Origin: an uncultured Christensenella sp.
GTDB lineage: Bacteria; Bacillota; Clostridia; Christensenellales; Borkfalkiaceae
Assembly (NCBI GenBank): GCA_910579295.1
Contig: CAJTTC010000002.1
Location: forward strand, 1-64,000
DNA: 64,000 nt
Direction: 5' to 3'
Under the pieces are notes generated by a model, which searched no databases, was not told the origin of the DNA, and was given only the letters and a program-made list of their open reading frames with translations. Positions 35,547 to 44,198 of the stretch are shown in pieces (within the stretch, counting starts at the first letter, position 1; every line of letters starts with the position of its first letter). A program made the position numbers and the translations under genes.

Positions 35547-35606
35547 AAAAAACCGAACAGTTTACCGAAGATTTTTAATCGTAGATTGACAAAGAGCCAT
35601 TGTGGG

Positions 35607-35635
35607 TTGTAAAAATCCGAACGCATGGTTATAAT
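35607..35635 (+). promoter_or_regulatory. Promoter of the DegV-family gene
   Basis: TTGTAA (35607-35612), 17 bases, TATAAT (35630-35635). A second -35-like TTGACA lies at 35586-35591. The start codon is about 110 bases downstream with a strong GGAGG site. Confidence 0.6.
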
Positions 35636-35752
35636 AATTATTGAAAAAATTCAAACGCCGACGCAAATTAAAAATATGCGGACAGTCTGCATCGGCAAGG
35701 TGCGGACTAATAATCGGATAAACGTTATTCGGAAATAACGGAGGTTAATGTT

Positions 35753-36715
35753 ATGGAGGCTAAAATGAGAACGTTTGATATTTTCGTCGATTCGGCGGCA
35801 AACCTTACCGCAGAGATGATTAAGGAAAATAACATTGGCGTAGTCAGCTATATCTGTTCTGTGAACGGCGTGGATATGGAGTGCTACGAGGACGGCGTGC
35901 CCTTTGTCGAAACCGCGAAAAAGTTTTATAACGCAATGCGCGAGGGCGCTGAAACAAAGACCACCCTTGTAAACGCGGCTAAAATTATGGATGCCGTCAC
36001 CCCCTCCCTCGAAGCAGGAAAGGACGTGCTGTTCATTACTATCTCTGCGGGCATAAGCGGCACGTACAATCAGGCTGTAACCGCGGCGGAGGCGCTCAAA
36101 GAAAAATTCCCAGAGAGAAAGATGCTCGTTGCCGACAGCTTTAACGCGGCGCTCGGCGAGGGGTTATGTGCGCTATATGCGGCGCGGCTCGGCGATATGG
36201 GCGAGAGCGTAGACGCGTGCAAGCAATGGATAGACAACAACAAGATGAATCTTCACGGCATATTCACCGTAGATTCCCTTAAATATTTAAAGCGCGGCGG
36301 CAGAATATCGGCTTTGGTTGCCGTTGCGGGTACGATATTAAACATTAAACCCGTGCTTCACGGCGACGAAAACGGTCATCTGTCGGTGTTATGCAACGAG
36401 CGCGGCAGAAAAAAGTCGATTGCCAAATTGGTAGAGCTTTTCAGAGATAACGTAATCGACCCCGAAAATCAGATTGTAGCCATATCGCACGCCGACTGCG
36501 AGGCGGAGGCTTTGGAGCTTGCCGAGAAAGTAAAGGCTTTGGGCGCAAAGGAAATAGTTATGAACTATTACGATATCTGCACGGGCGCACACGCAGGTCC
36601 CGGCACTCTCGCCCTATTCTTTTTAGGCAAATCGCGCGATAAAAATTCGGTCAAGCAACCTGCCGGCGCAAAGCGCGGTTGGTTCGGAAAAGCTAAAAAT
36701 TCCAATAAGAGCTAA
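35753..36715 (+). CDS. DegV family fatty-acid-binding protein
   Basis: A 320-residue DegV protein. These two-domain proteins bind a fatty acid and in Firmicutes act with the fatty acid kinase FakA. Seen here: the N-terminal IFVDSAANLTAEMI, TKTTLVNAA, the lipid-contact segment FITISAGISGTYNQAV, VADSFNAALGEG, and HGIFTVDSLKYLKRGGRIS. The C-terminal 25 residues are basic. A GGAGG site eight bases upstream fixes the ATG; a second ATG four codons later is possible. No fakA-like gene is adjacent. Confidence 0.9.
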   Translation: MEAKMRTFDIFVDSAANLTAEMIKENNIGVVSYICSVNGVDMECYEDGVPFVETAKKFYNAMREGAETKTTLVNAAKIMDAVTPSLEAGKDVLFITISAGISGTYNQAVTAAEALKEKFPERKMLVADSFNAALGEGLCALYAARLGDMGESVDACKQWIDNNKMNLHGIFTVDSLKYLKRGGRISALVAVAGTILNIKPVLHGDENGHLSVLCNERGRKKSIAKLVELFRDNVIDPENQIVAISHADCEAEALELAEKVKALGAKEIVMNYYDICTGAHAGPGTLALFFLGKSRDKNSVKQPAGAKRGWFGKAKNSNKS

Positions 36716-36784
36716 TACGTTATATTATTAAAACGGCGCACGCCTATGCTAAGGTGCGATAAACAATCAGAAACAGACCTTTAT

Positions 36785-36822
36785 AAAAAGCACTCGAACG
36801 CTTTGTCCGAGTGCTTTTTATA
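36785..36822 (+). terminator. Terminator of the DegV gene
   Basis: AAAAGCACTCG and CGAGTGCTTTTT pair over 11 bases with a 10-base loop and end in TTTTTATATA. Confidence 0.85.
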
Positions 36823-36889
36823 TATACGTTATTAAGTAATATAAATTGAAATTCAGCGTAACAAAATCAAAAATAATCTCTCTTTAAAT

Positions 36890-37642
36890 CTATTTTTTCG
36901 TATACCATTTTACAAGATAAATCGCTAATGCCACCATAAACGGCACGTTCATAATAGGCAAGAGAATTATCGATGCCAATATAGCCGTTTCGTTCTCCAA
37001 AATTATTGAAGCAATCAGAAAGCTCAATGCGGCAACGAAAAGTATTGCCCACAAGCTAAACATTATCTTAATCTTTTTTTGTTTAAAAAATTTCAAATCT
37101 ATTCCGTATCTGGAATCTACATTATAAATATCTTTCGGAAACGGCTCGGATATTATTGCAAAATCTCCGTTGAAATTGATTTTTACTTTGTTAAGCTTCA
37201 TCAAATATTCATATTCGTTTATATCGTATATAAAGTCCGTCATAAATGTTTTATCCGTTACACCGTCATTATAAGAAAGGATAAACGCATATCTAATGGG
37301 TAACATTCTGCCTTCGCCAGCACCTCCGACAGTACGCCCTCCCGTAGTTCTGTAATCCGTTATTTTCGCCGTTGTCTCTTTTCCTGTCTTTTGCGTTTTG
37401 CTTTGGCGTATTCTTAAATAAATTTTTTTGCCACTAAAAACAATAGGAATAATTCCTAAACCTACAACAACAAGGCTTACAATTATTTGTGCAACCAACT
37501 TAGAATTATCGTTTGAGATACTATCTTTTATACTAATTATCAATAAGGCAATTCCGAGTGCTGTTACAAACAGACCTAATGATAATAATATTATTCCGTC
37601 ATATAGTGGCGTTCGCCGATTTGATTTTTTCATTTTGAACAC
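36890..37642 (-). CDS. Hypothetical four-helix membrane protein (DUF3592-like middle)
   Basis: A 250-residue protein with two hydrophobic segments near the N-terminus (about 17-37 and 48-68), a soluble middle (about 80-175) and two more near the C-terminus (about 190-212 and 217-245). The middle, with TTAKITDYRTTGGRTVG and MLPIRYAFILSYNDGV, resembles DUF3592-type domains. Function unknown. The coding sequence is clearly more AT-rich than most neighbours, which may mark acquisition by transfer. The start is probably GTG, 5 bases after AAGG; an ATG three codons later is the alternative. Divergent from the membrane-anchored helicase gene. Confidence 0.65.
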   Translation of the reverse strand: MFKMKKSNRRTPLYDGIILLSLGLFVTALGIALLIISIKDSISNDNSKLVAQIIVSLVVVGLGIIPIVFSGKKIYLRIRQSKTQKTGKETTAKITDYRTTGGRTVGGAGEGRMLPIRYAFILSYNDGVTDKTFMTDFIYDINEYEYLMKLNKVKINFNGDFAIISEPFPKDIYNVDSRYGIDLKFFKQKKIKIMFSLWAILFVAALSFLIASIILENETAILASIILLPIMNVPFMVALAIYLVKWYTKK

Positions 37643-37731
37643 TTTTACCTTAAACGAACTTAGTAATATAAATTACTGTTTATCGTGCGGTCATTATATC
37701 AAGAAACATAAAAGAACGCAACCGATTGAAT

Positions 37732-37753
37732 GTAATTTGCCTATTGGAATTAC
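37732..37753. repeat. Palindrome related to 120-136
   Basis: GTAATT-TGCCTATTGG-AATTAC, with a CC/GG pair inside. Lies in the divergent intergenic region between the DUF3592-like gene and the helicase gene. Could also be an operator for either. Confidence 0.35.
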
Positions 37754-37808
37754 GCTTATGCGGGCGCTATTTTTCGTTACGTATGAGTTGCATTGTATGT
37801 GCGCGCCG

Positions 37809-37837
37809 TTGACTTTTTTGTTAAATTCGGATATAAT
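37809..37837 (+). promoter_or_regulatory. Leaderless promoter of the membrane-anchored helicase
   Basis: TTGACT (37809-37814), 17 bases, TATAAT (37832-37837), 6 bases, then ATG at 37844. Predicted transcription start is the A of ATG. No ribosome-binding site is present. Confidence 0.65.
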
Positions 37838-37843
37838 TCGGAT

Positions 37844-40498
37844 ATGTTTGAAAACGTGTATTTCAACGGACAGTTCCGCGACTACCAACAAAGAATTTTA
37901 GACCGCACCGACGACTATTTAAAGGACGGCAAAATACATATCGTCGCCGCGCCGGGAAGCGGAAAAACCATACTCGGGCTTGAACTTATAAGAACGTTAG
38001 GCGAGCCGTGCCTGATACTTGCGCCCACTACCACCATACGCAACCAATGGGGCGACAGGTTTTGCGCAAACTTTTTACACGGACAAGCCCCCGAGGATTA
38101 CGTATCGTACGATTTGAAAAATTTAAAGCCGATAACTTCGGTTACGTATCAGGCTCTGCACTCGGCATACAAGCGGCTGACCGACGACGAGGACGGCGTA
38201 GACGTCGATTTTGCGGCGTTCGACCTTATTGGCGAAGTTAAGCGGCGGGGCGTTAAGACGGTCTGTCTTGACGAGGCTCACCACCTGCAAAACGAATGGC
38301 AAAAGGCGTTGGAGGCATTTTTAATCGAAATGAAGAGCGAGGACGTTAAGATAATCGCCCTTACAGCCACTCCCCCATACGACGCCAAGCCCGCCGAATG
38401 GAACAAATATATCGACGTGTGCGGCGAGATTGACGAGGAAATATTCGTTCCCGAGCTCGTCAGACAGAACTCGCTGTGTCCTCATCAGGACTATATCTAT
38501 TTCAACTATCCCACCGAAGAGGAAACGGCGAGCTTCGGCGCGTACCGCAGGCGGGCGGCGGAGGCTCTGGACGAATTGATTAATTCCAACCTGTTGGTTG
38601 AAGCGCACGACCGCCTCTGCGACAGAAAGAAGGACTACGACTTTTTATATACCAACACCGAAGAGCTTGTATGCCTCTTAACGCTATTCGATACGGCGGG
38701 CTTTTCCGTCGACAAAAAGCTGATACGAACGCTGACGTGCGGCGGTAAATTGCCTAAGGCAACGACTGAAAGACTGACCGTCGCCGTCAATTATCTGGCA
38801 AACGGCGAGCTTTTGGACGAATACGGGCGCGACGAGTGTATGCAGATTTTTAAAAGGCACAGCGTAACGGAGCGCGGTGAAATTCAGCTTGACCTGAGCG
38901 AAAAGCTAAAACGCTCGCTTATATCCTCGACGGGCAAACTGAAAAGCATTGCCGAAATTGTAAGAAGCGAGCACGAAAACAGACGCGGCAGTCTGCGGAT
39001 GCTCATATTGACCGACTACATAAAAAAAGACAACCTGACGGTTATCGGCTCGGAATTGAAGCCCGACGCCGTGAGCGTTGTAAGCGTATTTGAAATGGTG
39101 CGCAGAACGGGCGTCAGCGTTGCGGCGCTTTCGGGAAGCCTTGTCATACTCCCCTCACGCTGTGCGGACATTTTGCGGGCGAGCGGCGCGGATTTTACCT
39201 GCACGCCCCTCGGCGACACGGACTGTTCCTCCTTTACTTTCCGCGCGGACAACAGAGAAAAGGTTCGCCTTGTCAGCAGTCTTTTCGAGAAGAATGAGTT
39301 CAGCGTGCTTGTGGGAACGAAATCGTTGCTCGGCGAGGGTTGGGACGCCCCCTGCGTAAACTCGCTTATTCTTGCAAGCTTTGTAGGAAGCTTTATGCTG
39401 TCCAACCAAATGCGCGGCAGAGCTATCCGCACCGACGGAGAACAGCCCGACAAGACGGCTAACATATGGCACTTAGTCACCTTGGAGCGCCCCGCGCTTT
39501 ACTCTAACAAGCTGACGGACAAGCTTGCCGCCGCTCTTGCCGAGAATAAAAACAGCATAACCTCCTGCGACTACGAAACGGTGACGCGCAGGTTTGACTG
39601 CTTTGTCGCGCCGAATTACGACACGGGCGAGATTGAGAGCGGCATTGCCCGCATTACGGTAATTAAGCCGCCATACGACGAAACGGGCGTGAAGCGGATA
39701 AACGAACAGACCTTACGTCTATCGCGGCAGAGCAATCTGAAAACGGTATGGAAGAACGCCGTCGGCAAAACCGCAAGGCTATCCGAGGTGAGCGACGTTC
39801 CGAAGAGAAATAAAGTTCCGCCTTTCCTATTTATAAATATACTGTACGCTTCAATGCTTGCGGTTCTGTTTTCGGGCTGTGTTTATGTAATTTTCGAGTG
39901 CTTCTTCCGCAATATGTTCTCAAACAACCTTACAAGGGACTTAGTTGCGGTAGCGGCATTTGCCGTTGCGTTTATAGCGGTAGCCGTTGCCGTCAATATA
40001 CTTATGACTAAAATACTAAAACATTTAAACCCGCAACGCTCCATAAAAACGCTTTCGGAGTGCGTTATGCTTGCAATGCAGGACGCGGAGCTTATCTCGC
40101 GCGACACAAGGCTGTGCGTGGACGGCGACGACGCGGGTATACTCATTCAAGTAGAGCTTAAAAACGCTTCGGTGCACGACCAAAATCTGTTTCATACCGC
40201 TATACAGCAAATGCTGTCGCCCATTGAAAATCCGCGATATTTGCTAATTCCCCTCAATATATTCGGCAACTACCGATACAGAGGAGCGCTTGCCTGTCCC
40301 GATATTCTCGGCTCTAAAAATGAGTACGCCGCACTGCTTGCCGACAAACTGAAAAAATCTACGGACAGAATGGTTACGGTGTACACGCGCACGGAAAGCG
40401 GACGAAGGCTCATTCTGAAATGCAGAAACAAAGCCTACATTACCGAAAACGACAGCAGGCTTTACGGACGGAGAAAACACGTTTCCAAATGGAATTGA
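37844..40498 (+). CDS. Membrane-anchored SF2 (DEAH-type) helicase
   Basis: An 884-residue protein. The N-terminal superfamily 2 helicase core has Walker A APGSGKT (36-42), motif Ia LAPTTTIRNQW, motif II CLDEAHH (about 141-147), and motif III LTATPP. The second RecA domain shows GTKSLLGEGWDAP (motif V, about 495-507) and SNQMRGRAIRTDG (motif VI). A region of about 110 residues follows. Then two strongly hydrophobic segments at about 665-687 (MLAVLFSGCVYVIFECFF) and 700-722 (VAAFAVAFIAVAVAVNILM), and a C-terminal soluble domain of about 160 residues (SPIENPRYLLIPLN and VYTRTESGRRLILKCRNKA). A helicase built into the membrane is unusual; family and function are not known to me. It has no methylase or specificity partner. 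Start fixed by the promoter; a start 51 bases upstream would overlap it. Confidence 0.85.
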   Translation: MFENVYFNGQFRDYQQRILDRTDDYLKDGKIHIVAAPGSGKTILGLELIRTLGEPCLILAPTTTIRNQWGDRFCANFLHGQAPEDYVSYDLKNLKPITSVTYQALHSAYKRLTDDEDGVDVDFAAFDLIGEVKRRGVKTVCLDEAHHLQNEWQKALEAFLIEMKSEDVKIIALTATPPYDAKPAEWNKYIDVCGEIDEEIFVPELVRQNSLCPHQDYIYFNYPTEEETASFGAYRRRAAEALDELINSNLLVEAHDRLCDRKKDYDFLYTNTEELVCLLTLFDTAGFSVDKKLIRTLTCGGKLPKATTERLTVAVNYLANGELLDEYGRDECMQIFKRHSVTERGEIQLDLSEKLKRSLISSTGKLKSIAEIVRSEHENRRGSLRMLILTDYIKKDNLTVIGSELKPDAVSVVSVFEMVRRTGVSVAALSGSLVILPSRCADILRASGADFTCTPLGDTDCSSFTFRADNREKVRLVSSLFEKNEFSVLVGTKSLLGEGWDAPCVNSLILASFVGSFMLSNQMRGRAIRTDGEQPDKTANIWHLVTLERPALYSNKLTDKLAAALAENKNSITSCDYETVTRRFDCFVAPNYDTGEIESGIARITVIKPPYDETGVKRINEQTLRLSRQSNLKTVWKNAVGKTARLSEVSDVPKRNKVPPFLFINILYASMLAVLFSGCVYVIFECFFRNMFSNNLTRDLVAVAAFAVAFIAVAVAVNILMTKILKHLNPQRSIKTLSECVMLAMQDAELISRDTRLCVDGDDAGILIQVELKNASVHDQNLFHTAIQQMLSPIENPRYLLIPLNIFGNYRYRGALACPDILGSKNEYAALLADKLKKSTDRMVTVYTRTESGRRLILKCRNKAYITENDSRLYGRRKHVSKWN

Positions 40499-40582
40499 CA
40501 CTACCGTTATGCAAGGGAAAAGCAAGAAGCTTACACACACTCACTCTCCTTTCTTCCCAACGCAAAGCAGTTACTTTTTAGA

Positions 40583-40621
40583 ACAAAACAGGGGGCAACG
40601 GCGCAACAGCCGCTCCCCCCG
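40583..40621 (-). terminator. Terminator of the permease/phosphatase operon
   Basis: On the minus strand GGGGGAGCGGC pairs with GCCGTTGCCCCC (two mismatched positions), followed by TGTTTTGTT. Lies about 10 bases after the phosphatase stop. Confidence 0.7.
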
Positions 40622-40631
40622 AAGTTATTTT

Positions 40632-41117
40632 TTAATTGAGTTTATCGTATTGAAAGGCGTTGCCGTGCTCTCCCGTTATCCAATCCAAAAAAGCGTTGCA
40701 AGCCGCATAGACTTCCCTGTAAGTGCGTTCGAAATCGCGCGTGTACCACGGGTCGTCTATATCCTGCTTTTCGGGCAGATAATCGCCGAGCCTGAGCACC
40801 TTGTCCGCATATCCGCTGCCCGTCATACGCAACACGTCCTCATAGTTCATACCGTCCATAACGAGCACGTAGTCGGCGTTTTTGACGTCGGCAAGCGTAA
40901 GCTGCCGCGCCCTGTGCGTAAAGTTATAACCGTGCTCTCTGAGCGTTCTCTGCGCGGGCGGATAGACGGGATTGTCCTCCTCGCAATCCGACGTGGCGCG
41001 TGAATTTACTTTGAAAGACTGAGCGACTCCGCGCTCCTCTATGAGCTGCTTAAAGACGGCTTCTGCCATCGGCGAACGGCATATATTGCCAAGGCAAACA
41101 AAGATTACGGAAAACAT
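40632..41117 (-). CDS. Low molecular weight protein-tyrosine phosphatase
   Basis: A 161-residue LMW-PTP. The catalytic P loop is VCLGNICRSPMAE at residues 7-19 (CX5R signature with Ser). The general acid Asp is in DDPWYTRDFE (about residue 120). Length is usual. Start at the ATG following GGAGG, 7 bases after the permease stop; an in-frame extension into the permease gene is rejected. May remove phosphotyrosine or phosphoarginine (as YwlE in Bacillus); the P loop does not settle this by eye. Confidence 0.92.
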   Translation of the reverse strand: MFSVIFVCLGNICRSPMAEAVFKQLIEERGVAQSFKVNSRATSDCEEDNPVYPPAQRTLREHGYNFTHRARQLTLADVKNADYVLVMDGMNYEDVLRMTGSGYADKVLRLGDYLPEKQDIDDPWYTRDFERTYREVYAACNAFLDWITGEHGNAFQYDKLN

Positions 41118-41124
41118 TAAAGAC

Positions 41125-42873
41125 TTAACCTCCACTTTCCGAACTACTCTCACACTTATACGGCAAAAGAATTTTATCAGCATGTCCGTGCAGAATAGCC
41201 ATAGTCAAGTCGAATGATTTTTGTATAAGTTTTTTAATACCTGCGTCATTAAACTTTCCGTCAACCTCTATCGCAACCCAGTTTTCAATCAGCTTACTCT
41301 TAAAAATCACCAGACAGTCGTCGTCGGCAACATCTGTTCTCACGGTTATTCTCAGGTTATCGAAATCATTGGAAATGGTGATAAATTTTTGCTCGCCGAT
41401 ATATATTTCTACTTCTGTACCGTTGTCCTTGGTAAATACCCTGTTATCAAACTTTGCGCAGAGAGATTTACTGTATTCAACAAGCTCGTCAAAGCTCATA
41501 TGTTCCCTTGAAATTTTAAACAAGCTGAACAGTTTGAATATAAGGTTCATTACGATGCCTACAATTAAGCCAAGGCTCATACCTTTAAATTCAGTACCCA
41601 GAACTACAACCGACATGTTTGAAAGACCCGAGATAAGCACGGCTGCAGTTAGAAACAGATTGGTAATTTTTGAATAGTCAACTTTTTCGTCAACGAGCAT
41701 CTTAATACCGGGAGCAGCTATAATACCCATAAGCACAAGACTTAGTCCGCCTAATATGGGGTCTGGAATTGACTGTACGAGCGTCAAGAGGTTTCCGCTG
41801 AAAGACAGTAGCATCACAATGATTGAACACACATAAAACTGATTGGGACGAACGTCGTTGTTGATACGCATTACCGCAATATTTTCGGCATACAAGGTAA
41901 GGGGGACGCCACACATTATTCCACTAGCAATATTAACAAGTGCGTTTCCGCTCATTGTACGGAACATTGATGCTTTACCAGGGTTTTTAATATTTGGCTT
42001 GCTTTTATAAAAACTGTCCTGCATACCCTCTACCATGACCTTTCTGCCTATATGCTCGCAAAACAGAATAAGCGTAGGAGGAAAGACCATTATAACTGTA
42101 CGCACCGAAAATTTAGGAACGACAAACTTAAAACTTGGCACACGAATTACAGAAGCTTTGAATACGGGAGTAATATCCCACTGTCCTATCCCTATCGCTA
42201 TAACACTTGCTATTAAAATACCAAGCAATATGGAAGATTTTTTAAAGAAAGGTCTGCGGGTAACGGAAAGGAAAATAACCAAAACTATGGTAAGCATTGC
42301 TATAGCAGAATTAATATTAATGCCTTGACCCAAGCCTGCCTGAGTTACGGCTTGTCCGGACAGTTCCAAACCGATAAGAGATATGGCAGGACCCATTACA
42401 GCAGTAGGAATAATTATATTTATTACCTTTAACACCTTGTCGTTAGACTTTTTGCCGCCTATTTTGCAAAGTAACGATAAAATGAATAACAAAGCGCCCG
42501 CACAGAGATATGAACCGACGACATACGACATTGCATCGCCAGTAGCACCAAGTTCGTTTTCAACGTACGCAGCTATGTAGGACGTTACACCAATATAGGC
42601 AAAACTCGACCCGAGATAACCAGGCATTTTACCGCGCGAGTATAAATTATAGAGCAAAGTGGCAAAACCGGTTATAAACAGCACAAGCGAAATATCGAAC
42701 AGCTCGTATCCCGCTGCCGTATTTATCATAAGAGGCATCAAAACGGTAGAAGGGAACATCGCAAGCACGTTGTCCAAAGCCGCAGACAACGTGTTGTTAG
42801 AAAAAAACTCCTTCACGGACAGTCTAAAATTGTCTATCCCACGCTTGAATTTGTCTTTAGTAAGTTTTTTCAT
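41125..42873 (-). CDS. NCS2 xanthine/uracil permease with an extra C-terminal YjbR-like domain
   Basis: A 582-residue protein. Residues about 20-455 form an NCS2 nucleobase:cation symporter with some 12-14 hydrophobic segments; NALVNIASGIMCGVPLTLYAENI and IPDPILGGLSLVLMGIIAAPG match the family. After the last membrane segment, residues about 465-570 form a soluble domain. Its end, ENWVAIEVDGKFNDAGIKKL then IQKSFDLT, resembles the MmcQ/YjbR DNA-binding-like fold. Such a fusion is unusual. The gene is more AT-rich than most neighbours. Start preceded by GGAGAAAT. Substrate not determinable by eye. Confidence 0.82.
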   Translation of the reverse strand: MKKLTKDKFKRGIDNFRLSVKEFFSNNTLSAALDNVLAMFPSTVLMPLMINTAAGYELFDISLVLFITGFATLLYNLYSRGKMPGYLGSSFAYIGVTSYIAAYVENELGATGDAMSYVVGSYLCAGALLFILSLLCKIGGKKSNDKVLKVINIIIPTAVMGPAISLIGLELSGQAVTQAGLGQGININSAIAMLTIVLVIFLSVTRRPFFKKSSILLGILIASVIAIGIGQWDITPVFKASVIRVPSFKFVVPKFSVRTVIMVFPPTLILFCEHIGRKVMVEGMQDSFYKSKPNIKNPGKASMFRTMSGNALVNIASGIMCGVPLTLYAENIAVMRINNDVRPNQFYVCSIIVMLLSFSGNLLTLVQSIPDPILGGLSLVLMGIIAAPGIKMLVDEKVDYSKITNLFLTAAVLISGLSNMSVVVLGTEFKGMSLGLIVGIVMNLIFKLFSLFKISREHMSFDELVEYSKSLCAKFDNRVFTKDNGTEVEIYIGEQKFITISNDFDNLRITVRTDVADDDCLVIFKSKLIENWVAIEVDGKFNDAGIKKLIQKSFDLTMAILHGHADKILLPYKCESSSESGG

Positions 42874-42918
42874 ATTTCTCCGTACAGCTACGCTTATTGC
42901 GTTAGCATTGTTATAATA

Positions 42919-43512
42919 TTATTCGTCGTCATAGTTGTAGAGTAGGTCGTTCCATGTAAAGTCACTCGGCTGAAACTCTTCCAAATAATCTAAAAGTTGC
43001 ACGAAGTCGTCAAAATATTGGCAAACTTTAAGGCACAGCTTTGTAACAAATTTTTTCTCTGCAACCGAATCCAAAAATTTCTTTAAATCGTCATAATAGC
43101 CTTGTATATTTAATACGGCAAGCGGTTTTTTATATCTTCCCAACTGAATGAGCGTATATATTTCGAACAGTTCGTCCAATGTGCCGAGTCCGCCCGGCAG
43201 AATTATAAACGCGTCGGCAAGCTTCCCCATAGCATCTTTTCTTTCAGCCATTGTAGCCGTATGAATAACTTCATCGCAATTTACACTCATCAACTCAATC
43301 TGTTCGTCTTGAAAAAAGTGGGGTATTACGGCGCAGACGCTCCCCCCCTGCTTCTTGACGCCATTGGATATCGCCCCCATCAAACCGAATTTACCTCCGC
43401 CGAACACAAGCGAATGCCCGCGCTTAGCCATAAGCTCGCCTAAATCTTCCACCGTCTTTATATAAGTATCGTCAATGTGCGCGCTTGCCGCGCCGAATAC
43501 GCAAATTTTCAT
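42919..43512 (-). CDS. LOG family protein (nucleoside 5'-monophosphate phosphoribohydrolase)
   Basis: A 197-residue Rossmann-fold protein of the LOG/TIGR00730 family. The active-site signature PGGLGTLDELFE is present (about residues 105-116), with VFGGGKFGLMG (about 37-47) earlier. Characterised members release a base from nucleoside 5'-monophosphates. Often misnamed lysine decarboxylase. The start codon lies 6 bases after a consensus -10 box, predicting a leaderless mRNA. Confidence 0.88.
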   Translation of the reverse strand: MKICVFGAASAHIDDTYIKTVEDLGELMAKRGHSLVFGGGKFGLMGAISNGVKKQGGSVCAVIPHFFQDEQIELMSVNCDEVIHTATMAERKDAMGKLADAFIILPGGLGTLDELFEIYTLIQLGRYKKPLAVLNIQGYYDDLKKFLDSVAEKKFVTKLCLKVCQYFDDFVQLLDYLEEFQPSDFTWNDLLYNYDDE

Positions 43513-43518
43513 ACTACC

Positions 43519-43547
43519 ATTTTACTATATGACCGAAAATTTGTCAA
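43519..43547 (-). promoter_or_regulatory. Leaderless promoter of the LOG gene
   Basis: On the minus strand TTGACA (43542-43547), 17 bases, TAAAAT (43519-43524), 6 bases, ATG. Same geometry as the helicase, mtnN and RecD-like promoters. Confidence 0.65.
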
Positions 43548-43558
43548 CAGCGTTTAAT

Positions 43559-44044
43559 CTATTCCACGCGCACTCCGAGAATATGTATATAGCGAATTTT
43601 CTCGAACTTGTAAGAATTGATTGGTCTGCCGTACGCGTCGTAGCTATGCGCGGCAATCAGCGGCTGACCGCCCGAAAAGCCAACGACTACGGGAGAATGG
43701 TAAAAATCGCCGTTAGCCCTGCCGAGCTGAATGACGTCGCCTATCTCTAATTTCGAGGCGTCCGTTTCCTCGGCGAAAGGTCCTGCGCCGTCGGTGTTGC
43801 CCGTCATAAAGTTGTAAAAATATTCCACTCCCGTCCAGCTTGCCGTGCGGTTGTTGGCGTTTATATAGTACCAGCCGAACACGGGCGTGTAGTTCATTAT
43901 CCCCGAGCCCGCATACACGCATTGGGAGGCAAAGTTTGTGCAATCCCCGCCCAGATTTTCGAAGTTGTAGTAAGCGGGATTGCGCGAAAACGCCCACTTA
44001 CGCGCATACGCAACAGCCGCCTGCCTGTCATAACTCTTTATCAT
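43559..44044 (-). CDS. Amidase-domain protein (Amidase_6 type)
   Basis: A 161-residue protein matching the putative amidase domain seen in Firmicutes (NlpC/P60-like circular fold). GGDCTNFASQCVYAGSG holds the likely catalytic Cys, and YHSPVVVGF and AAHSYDAYGRP the His region. No signal peptide or cell-wall domain is seen, so it either acts inside the cell (perhaps spore-related) or is exported another way. AGAGGTG precedes the start by 10 bases. Not clearly in an operon. Confidence 0.75.
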   Translation of the reverse strand: MIKSYDRQAAVAYARKWAFSRNPAYYNFENLGGDCTNFASQCVYAGSGIMNYTPVFGWYYINANNRTASWTGVEYFYNFMTGNTDGAGPFAEETDASKLEIGDVIQLGRANGDFYHSPVVVGFSGGQPLIAAHSYDAYGRPINSYKFEKIRYIHILGVRVE

Positions 44045-44163
44045 ATCAATAATTCACCTCTTTTTATCGGTACTTTTATAATATGTAGCGAGCCGTCGGT
44101 ATGGTTTCTCTTTCGCTCTTCCGATATTTTGCGAGCCCAGCCGAATAATCTTACGCAAACACT

Positions 44164-44192
44164 TGCACAAACGATAGTTTTTGCTGTATAAT
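44164..44192 (+). promoter_or_regulatory. Leaderless promoter of the RecD-like helicase
   Basis: TTGCAC (44164-44169), 17 bases, TATAAT (44187-44192), 6 bases, ATG at 44199. Confidence 0.65.
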
Positions 44193-44198
44193 GGTTGT

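Noticed and set aside
37844-40498. Type III restriction enzyme R subunit
   Set aside because: No methylase or specificity gene is adjacent, and the membrane segments and C-terminal domain do not fit that family.
40632-41117. Arsenate reductase (ArsC, thioredoxin type)
   Set aside because: The P loop fits LMW-PTP, and the extra redox cysteines of ArsC and other ars genes are missing.
42919-43512. Lysine decarboxylase
   Set aside because: The PGGLGTLDE signature belongs to the LOG family; the old name is a known misannotation.
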